From: Blattamonas nauphoetae
Lineage: Eukaryota > Preaxostyla > Oxymonadida
Length of the DNA stretch: 64,000 nucleotides
Direction: 5' to 3'
Assembly (NCBI GenBank): GCA_033064195.1
Contig: JARBJD010000073.1
Span: forward strand, 62,001 to 126,000
Positions 21,301 to 31,339 of this stretch are shown one piece after another. The first letter of the stretch is position 1, and each line of letters begins with the position of its first letter. Under the pieces are notes generated by a model. The model did no database searches and had not been told where the DNA came from. It was given only the letters and a program-made list of their open reading frames with translations. The position numbers were made by a program, and so were the translations under genes.

Positions 21301-23416
21301 TTGTCGATTCTGATTCAACTTCAGAATCGAGTTTGTTTTGTGGAGATCGAGTACGACCATGCACTTCGATTGAGGATGGATGGAAGATTGTGGAAGGGGT
21401 TGAGATTACGACATTCTCGATTTCGATTCTCCACACTACAACGCAAACCGAGCAAGTGAAGATCTTGTCTCAACATGAAGTTGTGATTGAATCAGGACCT
21501 TCGACAAAACCAGAACTATTTGTGTCTCCATCGTTGTCGTTGTCGAAGTTGGACGGAGAGGGAATGGTTGATGTTTGTGGAGGTCGCCTTTGGATTCATC
21601 AAGTTGACATTGCTCTCTCCGACTCTGCTTGGCTGATCTTCATTCGAATGGTTGGAGGTGACTTGACGATCGAGCTGTGTTCACTCGTTGGACCAAAAGG
21701 AACACCAACAATCAACAACATTGAATCAAGCACTGATTTGTGTGAATGGGGTACTGGCGTTCTCAACCTAGTAAACTCGACCACAACAATCACATCAACC
21801 CAACTGACCCATCTGTCGCTGGGAGCGATCAACATGAAGGGAGGGAACCTGACCATCCGCTCGTCGTCTTTTGATTCAAACAATCCACACTCCTCTTCAT
21901 TCCCGTCTCTTCGCCACAACATTCGGTGCTCAGAAGAGGGAGAGATTGAGATTGGGAGTCTGAATGGAGGAGATGGAATGGAGACGCCGTCAGCGTGGAT
22001 CTCAGCGAGTGATTGTTCACTCACAGCGAAAGAAGCGATTTCTCGATCGCCGTTCTTCATCCCAACGCTCTCGTCATCGTCGACGAGTAAGCTGAACAAG
22101 AAGGAAAAGGCATTCATTGTGACGATCGAAGGAACAACACTGATTCCTTGCTCACTGATTCTGGAAGTGTTTGAGAAGAAGAAGGATGGAACTGATGGAG
22201 AACGAAAACCGTTTCCGCTCACTGAGGATTCGACCACGTCGTTCAACGACACATCAATGATCGTTTCTCTTGCTCTCTCGTCGCTCTCATTGTTGGACGA
22301 TTCTTTGGAATGGCGTGCTCGTCTGGGATTTGGGAAAAACGAGATTTCATCGACGTCTTTTTTGATTCAGGAGAATGCGTTGGAGAGAAGATCGCAAGCA
22401 GTGAAGGAGAACATGAAGTGGTGGCTTCCTCTCGTGATCTCTCTCTGCGTCTTGTTTGTGTTTGTGATTGTGTCATTGTCTGTTGTCGACGCCGAAGACT
22501 TCAGAAGAATGAACAGAAAGAAACTGAAATGACTGATTCAGTTCCACTTGCGATGGAAGACGAGAAAGTGGAGATTGTGACAGACAACCGAATCGGAGTG
22601 AATTCTGTCCAACCCTTTTCGTCATCTGAGTCGAACAAGGTAACTGAAAAGAAAGAAAAACTCGAACAGTCTGATGATGAGATTGGCTTTCAGAATGTGG
22701 AAGAAGTGTTGGTGTGCAGTGGAGATCTGAAGAAGACAGCAATTGTGTCGAAAAATCGAACACTGTTCAACGCTCTTCACTCGGAGAAGAAATGGGATGT
22801 TCGTGTTCGACAGGCTCAACAGCAACTTGTTTCGGGATTGAAGGGAGTGTTGAAGAAAGACAGAGAAGCCGCGATCCTTCGAGCACTGACTGCTCACAAC
22901 ATTCTGTTCGATTCGAATGAGAATGTGTGCTTGAAACTGAATCTCGACGTCGCACCTCACATGCCTCTTTCTGCCTACACTCAGAATCCAACTGAAGGCA
23001 ACCAAGCTCAACAAGAACAGGAACCAACTGTGGAAACGAACGAGTCGAAACAGAATGGACCTCAATTGGCCGAGCCAGTGAACGAGGGAGTGCGTTGGTT
23101 TGCACCCGAAGTGATCTCGAACAAGTCGAACGTCAATTCAGTCCACGGGGCAGTTTTTAGTCTTGGCCTGATCTTGTGGGAAATGGAGACTGGTTGTGTG
23201 CCGTTCGCTGAGCACGATGCTGTGAATGCGTCTCGTCAGATTGTGACAGGAGTTCAGCCGAAGCTGGATCTTGTTTCAAACAAAGAGATGCGCGAACTGA
23301 TCTCGCAGTGTCTGTGTCTGGAACCAGTTGACCGACCTGACTTAGACACCATCGAAAGCACACTCGCATTCATTCCTACTGACAATTCAGTCGAGCCCAC
23401 AGCTCTCATTCGGTGA
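18352..23416 (+). CDS. Receptor-like protein: beta-helix ectodomain, membrane helix, kinase-like tail
   Basis: The start at 18352 gives a signal peptide (MSSFLVIITVFLSTQSQ). To about 20060 the ectodomain is rich in short Ser/Asn/Cys repeats (TFTICTFKDMTV, FFHNCTCM, HSSFSNCSAGDKGGSLYL, FVNCSSEWRGGAITFV), typical of right-handed parallel beta-helix, pectate-lyase-like folds. From 20080 to 22400 follow all-beta, IPT/Ig-like units. A membrane helix (WWLPLVISLCVLFVFVIV, near 22420) precedes a basic stop (CCRRRRLQKN). The tail resembles a kinase C-lobe: RWFAPEVI, VFSLGLILWEMETGCVPFAE and CLCLEPVDRPDLDTI. I see no HRD or DFG, so it is probably a pseudokinase. Two one-base frame changes interrupt the reading, near 20035 (a GGGG run) and near 22475; they may be decay or assembly errors. 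It ends TGA-TGA. Confidence 0.75.
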
Positions 23417-24187
23417 TGATTCTTATGACTCCACTCCGCTACATCCACTCCTTCGCTCACCATCATCTTTCATGCCATCTTTTCTTCATTCAACTCCAAA
23501 TCAGCACCAACCATCCTTCTCATCAGACTCCAATCCCATCAACACGTCACAACTTCCTTCTCGACGAGGACAACACTCCAGCTGGATCTCTCATCATTCT
23601 CTTTGAGAGTTCCTCGACACATCTGCACGACACCCTCTCTTCATTCGTCACTGCACACAAGTGCTTGTCGTCTACATCTTAAGTTGAGTCTTCATCAATA
23701 TTCTCGTTTCTGCCGTTCACGTCGTGCGGAACCGAGAATTACAGTTTCTTTTGTTGGCAATTCTGTTTTGCACGCCATCCGACACAATTTCGTCTGTCTT
23801 TGCTTCTCGCCTGCTTCTGACAGGAATATTGAACCAGTCTTTTCATTTTCTCCCTCTGTTCTGTTGTGTGATTTGTTACTCATCGCATTTTTAGGTTGTT
23901 CACTTCATGCACATCTAATCCGATTTTTGGTTTGCTTTCACATCTCTCATCTCCTTCCCACATTTATTCGTTGTTCATGAAAAGAAGAAAGAGAGCTTAC
24001 TCGAATCGCGTGAACTGTCAGAACGTTTGGTGACTAATCAAGGGAAACCATAAATGCAATCACGTAAGGCTGTTCTGAGGAGATTGATGAAGAAAGAAAG
24101 AGAGGTTCGTATTCACTGTTGTTCGAAGTTTGATCCGAGCAAAATGGAGATTGAATAACAACAGTTCACAATTGCCGCATTAAAAAG
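23417..24187. other. Intergenic, no gene recognised
   Basis: Between the receptor and the minus-strand HF gene there are only short T/C-rich open frames without recognisable protein. TTTTAG/TTCAG tracts occur, so part could be UTR or an unseen exon. Confidence 0.4.
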
Positions 24188-25222
24188 TCAGTCTTCATCG
24201 TGCTTTACCATCTGTTCGGTGGTATCTTCGAATCCTTCCGAAAACAGAGCTTGCATCATCCGGTCCCAAGATTGGATCGCTTCTGGGCCGAGTGCCTTCC
24301 AATCTCTGAACAATAAGTCGCTGTCGTAGAATATGCTCCAAAGAAGATGAGTGTTTTCGACGATTGAGAAACAGCCTGAGAAAGACGTTGTAATCGGAGA
24401 TGTGAGGACAAATTCCAACGTTGGGAGGTGAAACGGACCTATTCGAAGGAGCGCACTCAAAAGAGTCATCAAGGAACCGAATAATACTTCCTCGAGGATG
24501 TGCCGATTCGAGATCAGAAAAGAGATGAAATGAGAGGAAGGAAGAAGGACCTTCTGAAAGACCATTTCACGATGGTTGAATGGGTCGACTACTTTTGTGA
24601 TGCTGATGTCGTTCTGAAATGCAGGCAAGGCGAGATTCACGCCTTGTGTGATGGTTTCGATTAATCGCTTGAATATCGTCTCATTTCCAGAAATCTGAAG
24701 GAAACGAGGTTGGACAGTCGCAAAGACAGCGGCGATGAGATCTGATTCCACGAGACGAAGTCGAACTGCAGGTGGTGAACAGACGAGAATGGAAGTTAGG
24801 AATGACAGCACAGCTTCAATTACGGTTGAGTGGAGAGATGACAGAAGAGTGAGAATGGACTCTATAAATCCAGAAGACGATCCGGCTGAAGAGGAAACGA
24901 GGTCAGTCACGAGTCTGGCAGCAAGATCTTGCTCGCCCCACTCTGGTTCGAGGCTCGTCAAAAAGTGGGTGGCTCTGTCCTGAAGGGTATTGTCAAATGG
25001 ATATCCCAACTTCATGAGAAGAACAAGTGAATTGTAGACGGCCGATTTGTCTTCGAAAGTCAAAGTTGTGTTCACATCAAAATTCAGGAAGGGCTCACAT
25101 TCTGGGATGATTATCCGATCGGTATTGGAGGTGTAAGACGGAAGAGATTTCTGTGAGATCCACTGATGAGGGTGATTCATTTGCATTTCTGATGCCATTT
25201 CGATCATGCCCATTGATAACAC
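24188..25222 (-). CDS. Divergent HF family protein
   Basis: 344 codons, uninterrupted. Sequence similarity to the main HF set is low, but the order of blocks is kept: PECEPFLNFDVNTTLTFEDKS for PEYSPFLNW, NSLVLLMKLGYPFD for SLVSMVRDGYKFD, SGFIESILTLLSS for FVDSMAVLLSS, HREMVFQKVLLPSSHFISFLISNRH for IRDVVLHEVLIPMEPSLVQISRN, FHLPTLEFVLTSPI for FHQPTLDFICSSHI, and MMQALFSEGFEDTTEQMVKHDED at the end. It is therefore an old member and not a recent local copy. Function unknown. Confidence 0.75.
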   Translation of the reverse strand: MLSMGMIEMASEMQMNHPHQWISQKSLPSYTSNTDRIIIPECEPFLNFDVNTTLTFEDKSAVYNSLVLLMKLGYPFDNTLQDRATHFLTSLEPEWGEQDLAARLVTDLVSSSAGSSSGFIESILTLLSSLHSTVIEAVLSFLTSILVCSPPAVRLRLVESDLIAAVFATVQPRFLQISGNETIFKRLIETITQGVNLALPAFQNDISITKVVDPFNHREMVFQKVLLPSSHFISFLISNRHILEEVLFGSLMTLLSALLRIGPFHLPTLEFVLTSPITTSFSGCFSIVENTHLLWSIFYDSDLLFRDWKALGPEAIQSWDRMMQALFSEGFEDTTEQMVKHDED

Positions 25223-25234
25223 TTCTCCCTTCTG

Positions 25235-25500
25235 TCGTTCATCGTCCCATCCGTCGATTGTCAGGGATGCTCTAACATTCGTTCGCGATCATCTCTGTTT
25301 TTGTTCAACTTCAGACAGGCTGACCGTTGTCTCCTCCAAAGTCATTTGCAGAATCCTTTCAACACCACATCTGTAACACAATTGGATCTGTTACCATCGC
25401 TTACGACACTGATCCTCAATCTCCCCGGGATGTAGTGCTGCAAGAAGTGTTGATCCCAATCGAACCATCTGTCGTGCCGTTGTCCAATCAAACGACACCC
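25235..25500 (+). pseudogene. Internal fragment of an HF gene
   Basis: Only the middle of the family is left: SSHRPIRRLSGML-like sequence, then LTVVSSKVICRILSTP, then TDPQSPRDVVLQEVLIPIEPSVV. The N-terminal and C-terminal blocks are missing. An LRR fragment follows at once, as in the complete HF-LRR pairs elsewhere in the window. Confidence 0.6.
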
Positions 25501-25520
25501 AACTGCACTTCTCCACCATT

Positions 25521-26720
25521 TTGACTTTTCACACGATTACTCGGTCCACATCCCACCATGATCATATTGGAGGGAAGAGAGTGACGCTGAAAGACGACCT
25601 GATTTCGTCGCTTCCGAAAACACTGTGCACATCCACCATTCAGGACATCCCGCTTGCGCACAATTTGCTCACCAATCTCCCGGATGGATTATTCACGCTT
25701 TCAAACTTGCAGACGTTGGATGTTTCGTTCAACTCGATTGCGATCATTCCGCCCTCGATCTCGCAGCTGGCATCGCTTGTGAAAGTGAATTTTGGATTCA
25801 ACAAAATCGAGGAAGTTCCAAATGAGCTGTTCCGTCTCCCCACTCTGACACACCTGATGCTGTCACACAACAAATTGACGTCGCTCCCATCAGATCCGGC
25901 GATGTCCCCAAAAGTTGAGTTGTCTCTTGGATTCGTGGATCCACTGAGCAATTCGATGATATATGACAAAACTTGGACAGGGACGCATCATGGAGCGGTT
26001 CTCTGTCCTCTGGAGCGTCTGTTGCTTGCGTCGAACCAGCTGACCTCTGTGCCCCCGCTTGTATCACAATTTCGGAAGCAAAACACACTCTCGCTTGCTG
26101 GGAACGGGATTTCTGAGCTTCAGCGTCATTTCTTCCGCTCGCTGCCGAATTTGAATCGTCTGAACGAAGTTCACATGAGGCTCACCTCCACTGACACTTT
26201 TCGATCCCTCTCCACCACTCCCCAAAGCAACACTGAATCAATTCGAGATGTTGTTCTCCATGAGGTGGTGATTCTGATAGAACCAGTTCTCGTCAAGCTT
26301 CGTCGAAAGCATTGCCATCTGTCATGGCAACCTGAATGAGAACAGATATAGCTATTTCTGACCAGAATCTTGAAACAAAGTGCCTTCCACCAACAATCTC
26401 TGGATTTCACTTGTTCTTCTCGCATCCCAATCGTCTTCCAATCACTTCTCTCAAAAGTGGAAGATATGGACACCCATCAGTTCATCATCTGGAAAATGAA
26501 CGAAAATATCCGCAGATGGAAGACCAACGGAACCGAAACCATGCGGAGGGAGATTATTGTTCCATACACAGGAACAAGAAGGGTTTCATAAAAGGGTCGA
26601 TCAAACGCTTCTTCGCAACGAATTGTCGCAATATGGAGGGTTTGTGAGGTGGCATTCGTTCAAAATCATGAACAGCTTGGGCATGAACTCGTCTCCACCC
26701 AAAGGCCGTCTCCCATTCTT
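25521..26720 (+). pseudogene. Chimera: LRR fragment joined to an HF C-terminal fragment
   Basis: 25580-26165 is an LRR block nearly identical to 5270-5860 (LLTNLPDGLFTLSNLQTLDVSF, LVKVNFGFNKIEEVPNELF). At about 26165 it changes, in frame, into an HF C-terminal part: STDTFRSLSTTPQSNTESIRDVVLHEVVILIEPVLVKL, a TGA near 26337, then FHQQSLDFTCSSRIPIVFQSLLSKVED and a final stretch to about 26720 in other frames. It looks like a recombination product between an LRR gene and an HF gene rather than a working fusion. Confidence 0.65.
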
Positions 26721-26748
26721 CACTTTTATGAAATGGACAAATTGTGTT

Positions 26749-29700
26749 ATGTTATGGGCTGATCAAAAATCACTCACGATGGATCATTCATCTCAGAATT
26801 CATCCTCTCCCAGCCAACCCCGATTGACTGAAGAGGATCCCACTGTAGTTTCCAGCCTGGTTCCGTCTCAGATACAGTCGATTCCATCAATTTTAGATAT
26901 CGAAGTTGTTCAGCTCCCTTCTTCCTCAAAGTCGCCGTTATCATCTTCCTCTCCCTCACATCAACAAGCATCGTCAACAGAAGCCAACCCACCGATTGTA
27001 AAAACGAAACGGCAGAGGGCTGAAAGTGGAAGTGAATTGTCAAGAAGGGATGGAAACACCTCGTCATCCAAAACAGAAAATGACAACCGACGACGACAAC
27101 GAAAATTGAATCGAAAGCGAAGAAAGGAAGAACATTCTTCACGGAGTTCAGCCAATCTCCACCATCGAAATGGTTCTGAACGAAGCCATGAAAATGAAGA
27201 AAGTAACTCTCGAGATTCGTCAAGTACATCTGCCAGTCGATCCAGACATCGTCGAGGTCGGAAGTTGAATAAAACCCACGCAAGGCAGCACAACTCTCAT
27301 TCAACATCTTCAAACTCGTCTGTATCCCAAAAACGACACAGACGAAACCGCCGTCGACGCAGACATTCAAGTCCAGAGGAGGGATCTGACCGAATGCGAG
27401 ATGGCCTGAACATGCAGCAAGAACTTGAGAATGATGAAATCAGTCATTCAGAACAACCAAACCTCGATTCGGAAGAAATGATGGCGAAGGACACGACGAT
27501 TGAAGAGTTGGAAGAAGGAGTGGAAAGACTGAAGGAACATGAGAAGGCAGCTGAAATTGCTCGAAGAGAAGCTGAAACAAGAATCCACCATCTTCAGGTT
27601 GAAAAACATGACGCCGAGAACTATCTGAAGGAATCGAGAGAACGAAAGAAGAGGGCAGAGGAGATGAAGATAAAGGCAAATCGGGACAGAAAGAAAGCAG
27701 AAGCGGAGCGAGAGATGATGGAAGAAGAAAGCAGAAAGGCAGAAGAGACGATTCGAAAAGTGGAAGAAGAGCTGCGGATGGCTGAGGACGAACAAAAACA
27801 AGCTGAGGAACAAAAAGTCCAGACGCAACACGAAAGAGAGATGATGTCAACTGAAGTAAAGAGACTGAGAGAGGAACTTGAACAAGCAATGTTTGAGGAG
27901 AAGAATACTCTGCAATCAGAAAACGACGATTTGAAGCTTCAAATTGCCGATGTCCCGATTTGGGTTGGAACTGAAGCTCTCCAAACACTCGACGGAACTG
28001 TTCACACACTCACTCCAACCACTCTCACCCAAATTATCAAACTCGAAAAGAATAGTAAGAGAACAGCTTTCACTTTTCCGATCGACGAGGGAGAATGGGA
28101 ACTGAAAATCAGAGCAAGTGACAACACATTCAAGAATGTGAGTGTGTTCTTCTCTTTTCTTATCTGTTCAGTGCTTGGCTACATCAAGTATCCTCTTCCA
28201 GAAAACGCCACACAAAGAAGTTGTGGATCACATGACATTGGGATTGGTGGACATTTCAACCTTTGGATTGGAAGGATGTGGAAAGGAGGAGAATTCAAGC
28301 CAGAAGGAACAAACAAGAAATGCAATCGAGTTGGACAGACAGCAGCGATTCGAGTGAACATGACGACGCGAGAAGCTCGACTGTTTGTGGACGATGAGGA
28401 ACAGCCTGGGATCTTCACCGACATCCCTTCTCCTCTCTGCCTCGGAATCTCAACACAAAATGAGAATCAATCAGTTGAACTGCTGTGGCTGAAACGATTT
28501 CGAGGAAATGATGAACTCGAGCGAGTAGCGCTTGAAGAGAGGATAACTCAGAAATCTGAATTCGGTAAATTGAAACTGCAGCAGGTCGATCTTCCGATTT
28601 GGGTTGGAACTGAATCTCTCCAAACACTCGACAGAACTGCTCACACACTCACTCCAACCACTCTCACCCAAATCATCAAACTCGAAAAGGATTGGAGAAC
28701 AGCTTTCACTATTCCGATCGACGAGGGGGAATGGGAACTGAAAATCAGAGCAAGTGAAAACGATTTCGTGCCTGTGAGTGTGTTCTTGTCTCTTTTCATC
28801 TTTTCAGTGCTTGGCTTCCTCAGACATCCTCTTCCTGAAGATGCTCCACAAAAATATTGTGGATCCTATCACAGTGGGATTGGTGGTGATTTCATTCTTT
28901 GGGATGGAAGAATGTGGCAAGGAGGGAAAGAATTCAAACCAGTTGGAACAAACAAGAAGTGTGATCGAATTGGACAGACAGCAACGATTCGAGTGAACAT
29001 GTCGACTCGAGAAGCTCGACTGTTTGTGGACGATGAGGAACAATCTGGGATCTTCACCGACATCCCTTCTCCTCTCTGCCTCGGAATTTCAACGCACAAT
29101 GAGAATCACTCTGTTGAAGTGCTGTGGCTCAAACGACTCCGAGGAAACAATGAACTTGAACAATCAGCGCTTGAAGAGAGGAGAACACGTAAATTGGAAA
29201 CCGAGAACTGGAAATTGCAACTGGCTGGTCTTCCGATTTGGGTTGGAACTGAATCACTCCAAACACTCGACAGAACTGTTCACTCGCTCACTCCAACCAC
29301 TCTCACGCAAATCAACAAACATGAACTCGGATGTTGGAGAACAACATTCACTCTTCCGATCAACGAGGGAGAGTGGGAGCTCAAAATCAGTGGACAAGAT
29401 ACAAGTTGGCAAGTGAGTGTGATTTTCTCTCTTTTCATCTTTTAAGTGCTTGGGTTCGTCAGATATCCACTTCCAGAAAACGCCACACAAAGAAGTTGTG
29501 GATTGTATTCTGGTGGGATTGGTGGTGATTTCGTTGTTTGGAGTGGAAGCATGTGGCGAAGAGGAGAATTCAAGCCAAAGGGAATAAACAAGAAGTGTGA
29601 TCGAGTTGGACAGACAGCAGCGATTCGAGTGAACATGACGACGCGAGAAGCTCGACTGTTTGTGGACGATGAGGAACAGCCTGGGATCTTCACCGACATC

Positions 29701-31081
29701 CCTTCTCCTCTCTGCCTTGGAATCTCAACTGAATTCCATGATGTCAATCTCTCAGTTGAAGTGTTGTGGCTGAAACGACTCCGAGGAAACGATGAACTGG
29801 AACGATCAGCGCTTGAAGAGAGGAGAACTCAGAAGTTGGAATCCGAGAAATGGAAATTGCAACTGGCTGGTCTACCGATTTGGGTTGGAACTGAATCTCT
29901 CCAAACACTCGACCGAACTGCTCACGCTCTCACTCCAACCACTCTCACACAAATCATGACACTTGAACCTGGGGGAAATTGGAGAACATCATTCACTTTT
30001 CCGATCGACGAGGGTGAGTGGGAACTCAAACTCAGAAAATCAGAACGGGCCAGATCGTCGGTTAGTGTGTTCTTCTCTCTTCTCATCTTTTCAGTGCTTG
30101 GCTTCCTCAGACATCCACTTCCTGACAATGCAACACAAAACCAGTGTGGATCCTATCGCAGTGGGATTGGTGGTGATTTCATTCTTTGGGATGGACGAAT
30201 TTGGAGAGAAGGGAAAGAATTCAAGCCAGCGGGAACAAACAAGAAATGCGATCAAGCTGGGCAGACAGCAGCAATTCGAGTGAACATGTCGACTCGAGAA
30301 GCTCGACTGTTTGTGGACGATGAGGAACAGCCTGGGATCTTCACCGACATCCCTTCTCCTCTCTGCCTCGGAATTTCAACGCACAATGAGAATCACTCTG
30401 TTGAAGTGTCGTGGCTGAAACGACTCCGAGGAAACGACGAACTGGAACAATCAGCGCTTGAAGAGAGGAGAACTCAGAAGTTGGAAAGCGAACAATTGAA
30501 ATTGCAACTGGCTGGTCTTCCGATTTGGGTTGGAACTGAATCACTCCAAACACTCGACAGCACAGCTCACAGACTCACTCCAACCACTCTCACACAACTC
30601 ATCGAGACTTCAAACGACGATCCATGGAGAACCGCATTCACTTTTCCGATCAACGAGGGTGAGTGGGAACTCAAATTAAGATCATGTGAGGACGACTTCT
30701 TGAATGTGCGTGTGTTCTTCTTTCTTCTTCACCATTTCAGTGCTTGGCTTCCTCAGGCATCCACTTCCTGAAAATGCCACACAAAACGGTTGTGGATGCT
30801 ATGGATTTGGAATTGGTGGACATTTCATTCTTTGGAAAGGAGGCATGTGGAAAGAAGGGAAAGAATTCAAGCCAGAAGGAACAAACAAGAAATGCAATCG
30901 AATTGGACAGATAGCAGCGATTCGAGTGAACATGTCGACTCGAGAAGCTCGACTGTTTGTGGACGATGAGGAACAGCCTGGGATCTTCACCGACATCCCT
31001 TCTCCTCTCTGCCTCGGAATCTCGACAGGTGGGCAGACGCAACATCTTGAAGTTCTCTGGCTGAAGCGACTCCGATCCTAA
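26749..31081 (+). CDS. Coiled-coil protein with five tandem SPRY-like repeats
   Basis: The start (26749, or the Met at 26779) follows the inverted paralogue at 64000. Residues 1-240 are Ser/Arg/Lys-rich and probably disordered (RRRQRKLNRKRRKEEHSSR). About 246-400 is a long coiled coil (TIEELEEGVERLKEHEKAAE onward). Then come five repeats of about 190 residues, starting near 27940, 28580, 29220, 29860 and 30510. Each reads PIWVGTESLQTLDRTAHTLTP, TFPIDEGEWELKI, a tiny intron, LGFLRHPLPENAT, GIGGHFILWKGGMW, VNMSTREARLFVDDEEQPGI and DIPSPLCLGIS, and ends with a linker helix, LKRLRGNDELEQSALEERR. The V-N-M-x-x-R-x-A-x-x-F-V-D-D strand recalls SPRY/B30.2 folds. Introns are 30, 30, 30, 30 and 31 nt. 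A scaffold or ligand-binding role is inferred. Confidence 0.8.
29417..29446 (+). other. 30-nt intron containing an in-frame stop
   Basis: GTGTGATT...TTTTAAG in the third SPRY-like repeat. The in-frame TAA at 29443-29445 ends the unspliced frame; removing exactly these 30 nt joins the reading to LGFVRYPLPENAT in frame. The equivalent introns lie at 28142-28171, 28778-28807 and 30065-30094, all 30 nt. Confidence 0.8.
30710..30740 (+). other. 31-nt intron that restores the frame
   Basis: GTGTGTTC...CATTTCAG in the fifth repeat. It is the only 31-nt member of the set. The upstream frame runs into a stop at 30769-30771 if unspliced, and the downstream part of the repeat is in another frame; removal gives NVLLGFLRHPLP. 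This length difference is direct evidence of splicing. Confidence 0.85.
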
Positions 31082-31084
31082 CGA

Positions 31085-31316
31085 TTCTAGCCAGTTCCAG
31101 ACTGATCATATTGATTCTGCGATATGTTACGAAACAATGAAATTGATCTCGATGTCATCCGATTCTGTTCTCAATAACTCGCTTTTTCATTTCGTTCTTT
31201 GGGACGATGCAAACACACAGCACAATCCTCTGAAATGCTTTTATTGGAAAGGAGGGATGACGAATTCGATGAAGATGTTAACGAAGTGTGAAAAACAAGA
31301 GAGAGTTATCGCGTAA
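31085..31316 (+). pseudogene. Degenerate sixth SPRY-like repeat
   Basis: After the stop of the five-repeat gene the frame SDSVLNNSLFHFVLWDD ... FYWKGGMTNSMKMLTKCEK resembles the GIGGHFILWKGGMW ... TNKKC part of a repeat. The same remnant, inverted, follows the paralogue (57340-57520). The decay therefore predates the duplication. Confidence 0.55.
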
Positions 31317-31339
31317 AAGTGTCCTGGGGAGGCGACAGT

